A DNA stretch of 47,086 nt from Desulfurococcales archaeon (GTDB taxonomy: Archaea; Thermoproteota; Thermoprotei_A; Sulfolobales; NBVN01): the NCBI GenBank assembly GCA_027064885.1, contig JAMOOZ010000117.1, forward strand, positions 1-47,086, given 5' to 3'. This document shows positions 45,422-47,086 of this stretch, piece by piece. The notes beneath the pieces are model-generated. The model was not told the origin of the DNA and ran no database searches. It saw only the letters and a program-made list of their open reading frames with translations. Position numbers and translations under genes: made by a program. Within the stretch, counting starts at the first letter, position 1; each line of letters begins with the position of its first letter.

Positions 45422-46426
45422 ATGTCGGATGCAACCAAGAACCCCATAACCCAGGTTGTACCTGGTTCTGTTGAAGAGGAGGAGATTGTTTTTGAACAGG
45501 TCTACTGGCGCCCCTTCAACCGCGATAGGGTAATACATCACGAGCCTCTAACCGAGTTCTTCCACGACCACGGCGTTGGAACATGGATTCTTCCTAGGTT
45601 GGAGCAGAGGGAGCAAAGGCTACTGGCTATAAGGCTCGCAAAGACGCAGACGAAGGTTAGGCGCCGCGGGTATAGGATGGAGCAGCTTGTCAAGGTGCTC
45701 CAGCACATAGAGCGTGTGTGCGGCGCGCTGGGGATAGACGAGAACACATGTTCGCTCGCTGCAAGCCTAGCCCACAAGCTGTCCATGTACGTTATAAGGC
45801 ATAGGGACGCTGGCAAGGCCGCTGTAGCACTCTACGCCGCACTCGTCAGCCAGTGCTACCCCTCCGACGTCATAGCTGAAGCCGTTAGCATGGTGTTGGG
45901 CGAGTACAGTAAGGATATCGAGTTCTGGATAAGGAGGCTCATAACAAGGTATGGTCTACCGTTGAAGTGTACGAATCAGCGGCTCCTGGTATCAAGGATA
46001 ATCAGCATGGCAGCCTCCAGGCTCAACCTACCTGACAGCGTGCGCCTCCTCGCCGATAGGCTGGCCATGCTCTACTATGTGCAGAGCATTCCCAGGGGGC
46101 TGGCGGCTGCAAGCGTCTACGCTGCAATGAAGCTCAGCGACATGTACACCACCGAGGACATGGTGGCTGAGGCCCTCAACATAACAGACGCCTCAGTGAG
46201 GAACGCCCTGAAGAAGATGGGCCTCACAGTAGTCTACTACTACTGTGCAGACAGGCCAATGGGCTCGTGCATAAAGCTGCTAGAGTGGAGGCAGGGCGTC
46301 GACAGTGTCGGCCTGAGAAGCCCAGGAGAATTCGCCATCCATGTAGGCGCCAAGGACTACGTCTACGAGCTAATGCTAGGAAAGCCAGTAAAGCTCTACC
46401 TAGCCCCCAGGGGGGATGGCAAATGA
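45422..46426 (+). CDS. TFIIB/TFB-like transcription factor without zinc ribbon, 334 aa
   Basis: TFB bridges TBP-TATA complexes and RNA polymerase. Two cyclin-like repeats are visible: repeat 1 about residues 90-170 ('MEQLVKVLQHIERVCGALGI', 'AGKAAVALYAALVSQCYPSD'), repeat 2 about 190-275 ('VSRIISMAASRLNLPDSVRL', 'SIPRGLAAASVYAAMKLSDM', 'NITDASVRNALKKMG', which matches TFB's recognition helix 'VTEVTIRNRY'). There is no N-terminal Cys4 zinc ribbon that recruits polymerase; instead residues 1-60 are acidic then basic (EEEEIVFEQVYW, RLAKTQTKVRRRG). It could therefore compete with host TFB or act at viral promoters with other contacts. It overlaps the next gene (ATGA). Confidence 0.8.
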   Translation: MSDATKNPITQVVPGSVEEEEIVFEQVYWRPFNRDRVIHHEPLTEFFHDHGVGTWILPRLEQREQRLLAIRLAKTQTKVRRRGYRMEQLVKVLQHIERVCGALGIDENTCSLAASLAHKLSMYVIRHRDAGKAAVALYAALVSQCYPSDVIAEAVSMVLGEYSKDIEFWIRRLITRYGLPLKCTNQRLLVSRIISMAASRLNLPDSVRLLADRLAMLYYVQSIPRGLAAASVYAAMKLSDMYTTEDMVAEALNITDASVRNALKKMGLTVVYYYCADRPMGSCIKLLEWRQGVDSVGLRSPGEFAIHVGAKDYVYELMLGKPVKLYLAPRGDGK

Positions 46427-46737
46427 GCCTGAAAACCCAGCTCCTAGAGCACATACTCTCTTTTTGCAAGTCCAAACACAGAAACTGGTTCACAAAGGAG
46501 GAGCTATTCGTCTACATCTGGCACCGAGACCGTAGCGTCAAGATAGAGTCGGTTCTGCGGGAGCTTAGGAGGCTGGTTAGGGACGGGTTCCTCGTGAGGC
46601 AGGAGGTGTACAATGGGGAAAAAACAGTCGTCTACTACGCGATAATCAGCAGGATAAGGAGCTACCTCATCTCCCAGAAATCTCGACGACTTTCTGACTA
46701 CCTTCGCCAGCCTCCTCAGCAGCCTCTTGCTCAATGA
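46423..46737 (+). CDS. Winged-helix protein, 104 aa
   Basis: 'LEHILSFCKSKHRNWFTKEEL' (helices 1-2), 'RSVKIESVLRELRRLVRDGF' (recognition helix) and 'LVRQEVYNGEKTVVYYAIIS' (wing) form a standard winged helix; a basic, Gln/Pro-rich tail follows. ATG overlaps the TFB-like stop by 4 bases, so the two are made together and may act in the same regulatory step. The last 71 bases overlap the convergent GNAT gene. Confidence 0.75.
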   Translation: MSLKTQLLEHILSFCKSKHRNWFTKEELFVYIWHRDRSVKIESVLRELRRLVRDGFLVRQEVYNGEKTVVYYAIISRIRSYLISQKSRRLSDYLRQPPQQPLAQ

Positions 46738-47086
46738 GCTTTCTCACGTCCAGTACGTAGACGCCAGGGTCTTTCTCTATGAACCCGTTCTTCTCCAGTA
46801 TCCTCCTGAAAGCCCCCATGTTTATGTCGGTGCCGTACATGGCTATTATGTTGGCCAGCTCCTTGCTTAGAATCATAGCCTTAATCCTCGGCCCCTTCCT
46901 CAGCATTATCAGCTTGATAGCAGCCCTCACCAGCGCAGTACCTATGCCAAGATTCCTCCACGCCTTAGCCACGTACACGTCGTATATGTACCCGCTCCAC
47001 TTCCTGTCAACAATCAGCAGCAGGTAGCCGACAGGGATAACGCTGTCGCCCACAATAGCCTCGGCCCTGAACATGATGCACTTGTA
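46667..47086 (-). CDS. GNAT acetyltransferase, runs off the window edge
   Basis: 'GYIYDVYVAKAWRNLGIGTA' carries GNAT motif A, with the acetyl-CoA loop Arg-Asn-Leu-Gly-Ile-Gly, followed by helix 'LVRAAIKLIMLRKGPRIKAM' and a late 'FRRILEKNGFIEKDPGVYVL' (motif B). It transfers an acetyl group to an amine on protein or small molecule; rod-shaped viruses often encode one. An ATG at 47074 is available, but the frame stays open to the end of the window and GNAT proteins usually have more residues before this point, so the true N-terminus probably lies outside. Confidence 0.8.
   Translation of the reverse strand, partial: YKCIMFRAEAIVGDSVIPVGYLLLIVDRKWSGYIYDVYVAKAWRNLGIGTALVRAAIKLIMLRKGPRIKAMILSKELANIIAMYGTDINMGAFRRILEKNGFIEKDPGVYVLDVRKLIEQEAAEEAGEGSQKVVEISGR

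Noticed and set aside
1-47086. Inverted terminal repeats at the window ends
   Set aside because: The first and last 100 bases show no complementarity by eye; the GNAT gene is cut by the right edge, so the window does not end at a genome terminus.
1-47086. CRISPR array or tRNA gene
   Set aside because: No regularly spaced direct repeats with unique spacers and no tRNA T-loop/acceptor pattern were found in the gene-free regions.

Overview
The window reads as most of the genome of a hyperthermophilic archaeal virus related to the rod-shaped and filamentous viruses of class Tokiviricetes, closest in feel to Rudiviridae. It could instead be a close integrated relative. The anchor is the 124-residue protein at 21664-22038. 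Its C-terminal two thirds match the coat protein of Sulfolobus rod-shaped viruses as I remember it: a 'QYGVTG' core, a 'K.YY.SAY' segment and a 'ILD.I.NVVTG' tail. The accessory set agrees: an archaeal Hjc Holliday junction resolvase, two GT4 glycosyltransferases, a SAM methyltransferase, a tRNA-guanine-transglycosylase-like enzyme, several ribbon-helix-helix (RHH) and winged-helix regulators, and a GNAT acetyltransferase. I see no terminase, portal, protease, integrase or polymerase, so this is not a tailed virus. Codon use (AGG/AGA, ATA), GTG and TTG starts, GGTG/GGAGG ribosome sites, TATA boxes of the type GGCTTAWAA and oligo-T stops all point to a thermophilic Thermoproteota host of moderate to high GC. 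I cannot name the host genus.

Layout. 0-5 kb holds small unknown genes, an RHH regulator and two G/T-rich non-coding stretches. 5-8 kb holds a minus-strand set (T-fold QueF-like protein, winged helix, TGT/DpdA-like enzyme) facing a plus-strand regulator set (two RHH proteins, one winged helix). 8-16.5 kb is an adhesin/fibre block: a holin-like membrane protein, tail-fibre-type beta proteins and an 1100-residue protein with 20-residue helical repeats and about 60 His-Ser-Asp-type pentads. Directly behind these come a radical SAM/SPASM enzyme, a 'GYPECC' protein and a nucleotidyltransferase. 16.4-18.5 kb is a minus-strand set of small membrane/coiled-coil proteins, a transglutaminase-like cysteine-protease-fold protein and Hjc. 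19.2-19.85 kb is non-coding with palindromes. 19.85-24.3 kb carries the coat protein and many unknowns. 24.3-36.2 kb has a DHH phosphoesterase, a glycosyltransferase and a virion-like operon ending in a 2451-residue giant protein. 36.3-45.3 kb has a MEMO-family protein, a PAPS-reductase-family PP-loop enzyme, a fibre-like protein, a second glycosyltransferase, a methyltransferase and two paralogous beta-rich proteins. 45.4-47.1 kb has a TFIIB-like factor lacking the zinc ribbon, a winged-helix protein and a GNAT protein cut by the window edge.

How it may work together. The TFB-like factor and at least four RHH and three winged-helix proteins would reprogramme transcription. An exact 10-bp motif (TTGTGTACGG) recurs at three promoter regions and is a candidate common operator. 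The coat protein, the 451- and 2451-residue proteins and the beta-rich proteins would build the virion and its terminal fibres. The glycosyltransferases and possibly the radical SAM enzyme would decorate them. The TGT-like and QueF-like proteins suggest 7-deazaguanine chemistry on nucleic acid. The most novel-looking parts are the radical SAM cassette behind the His-Ser-Asp repeat fibre and the MEMO/PAPS-reductase pair. No inverted terminal repeats were seen at the window ends, so the genome is probably not complete here.
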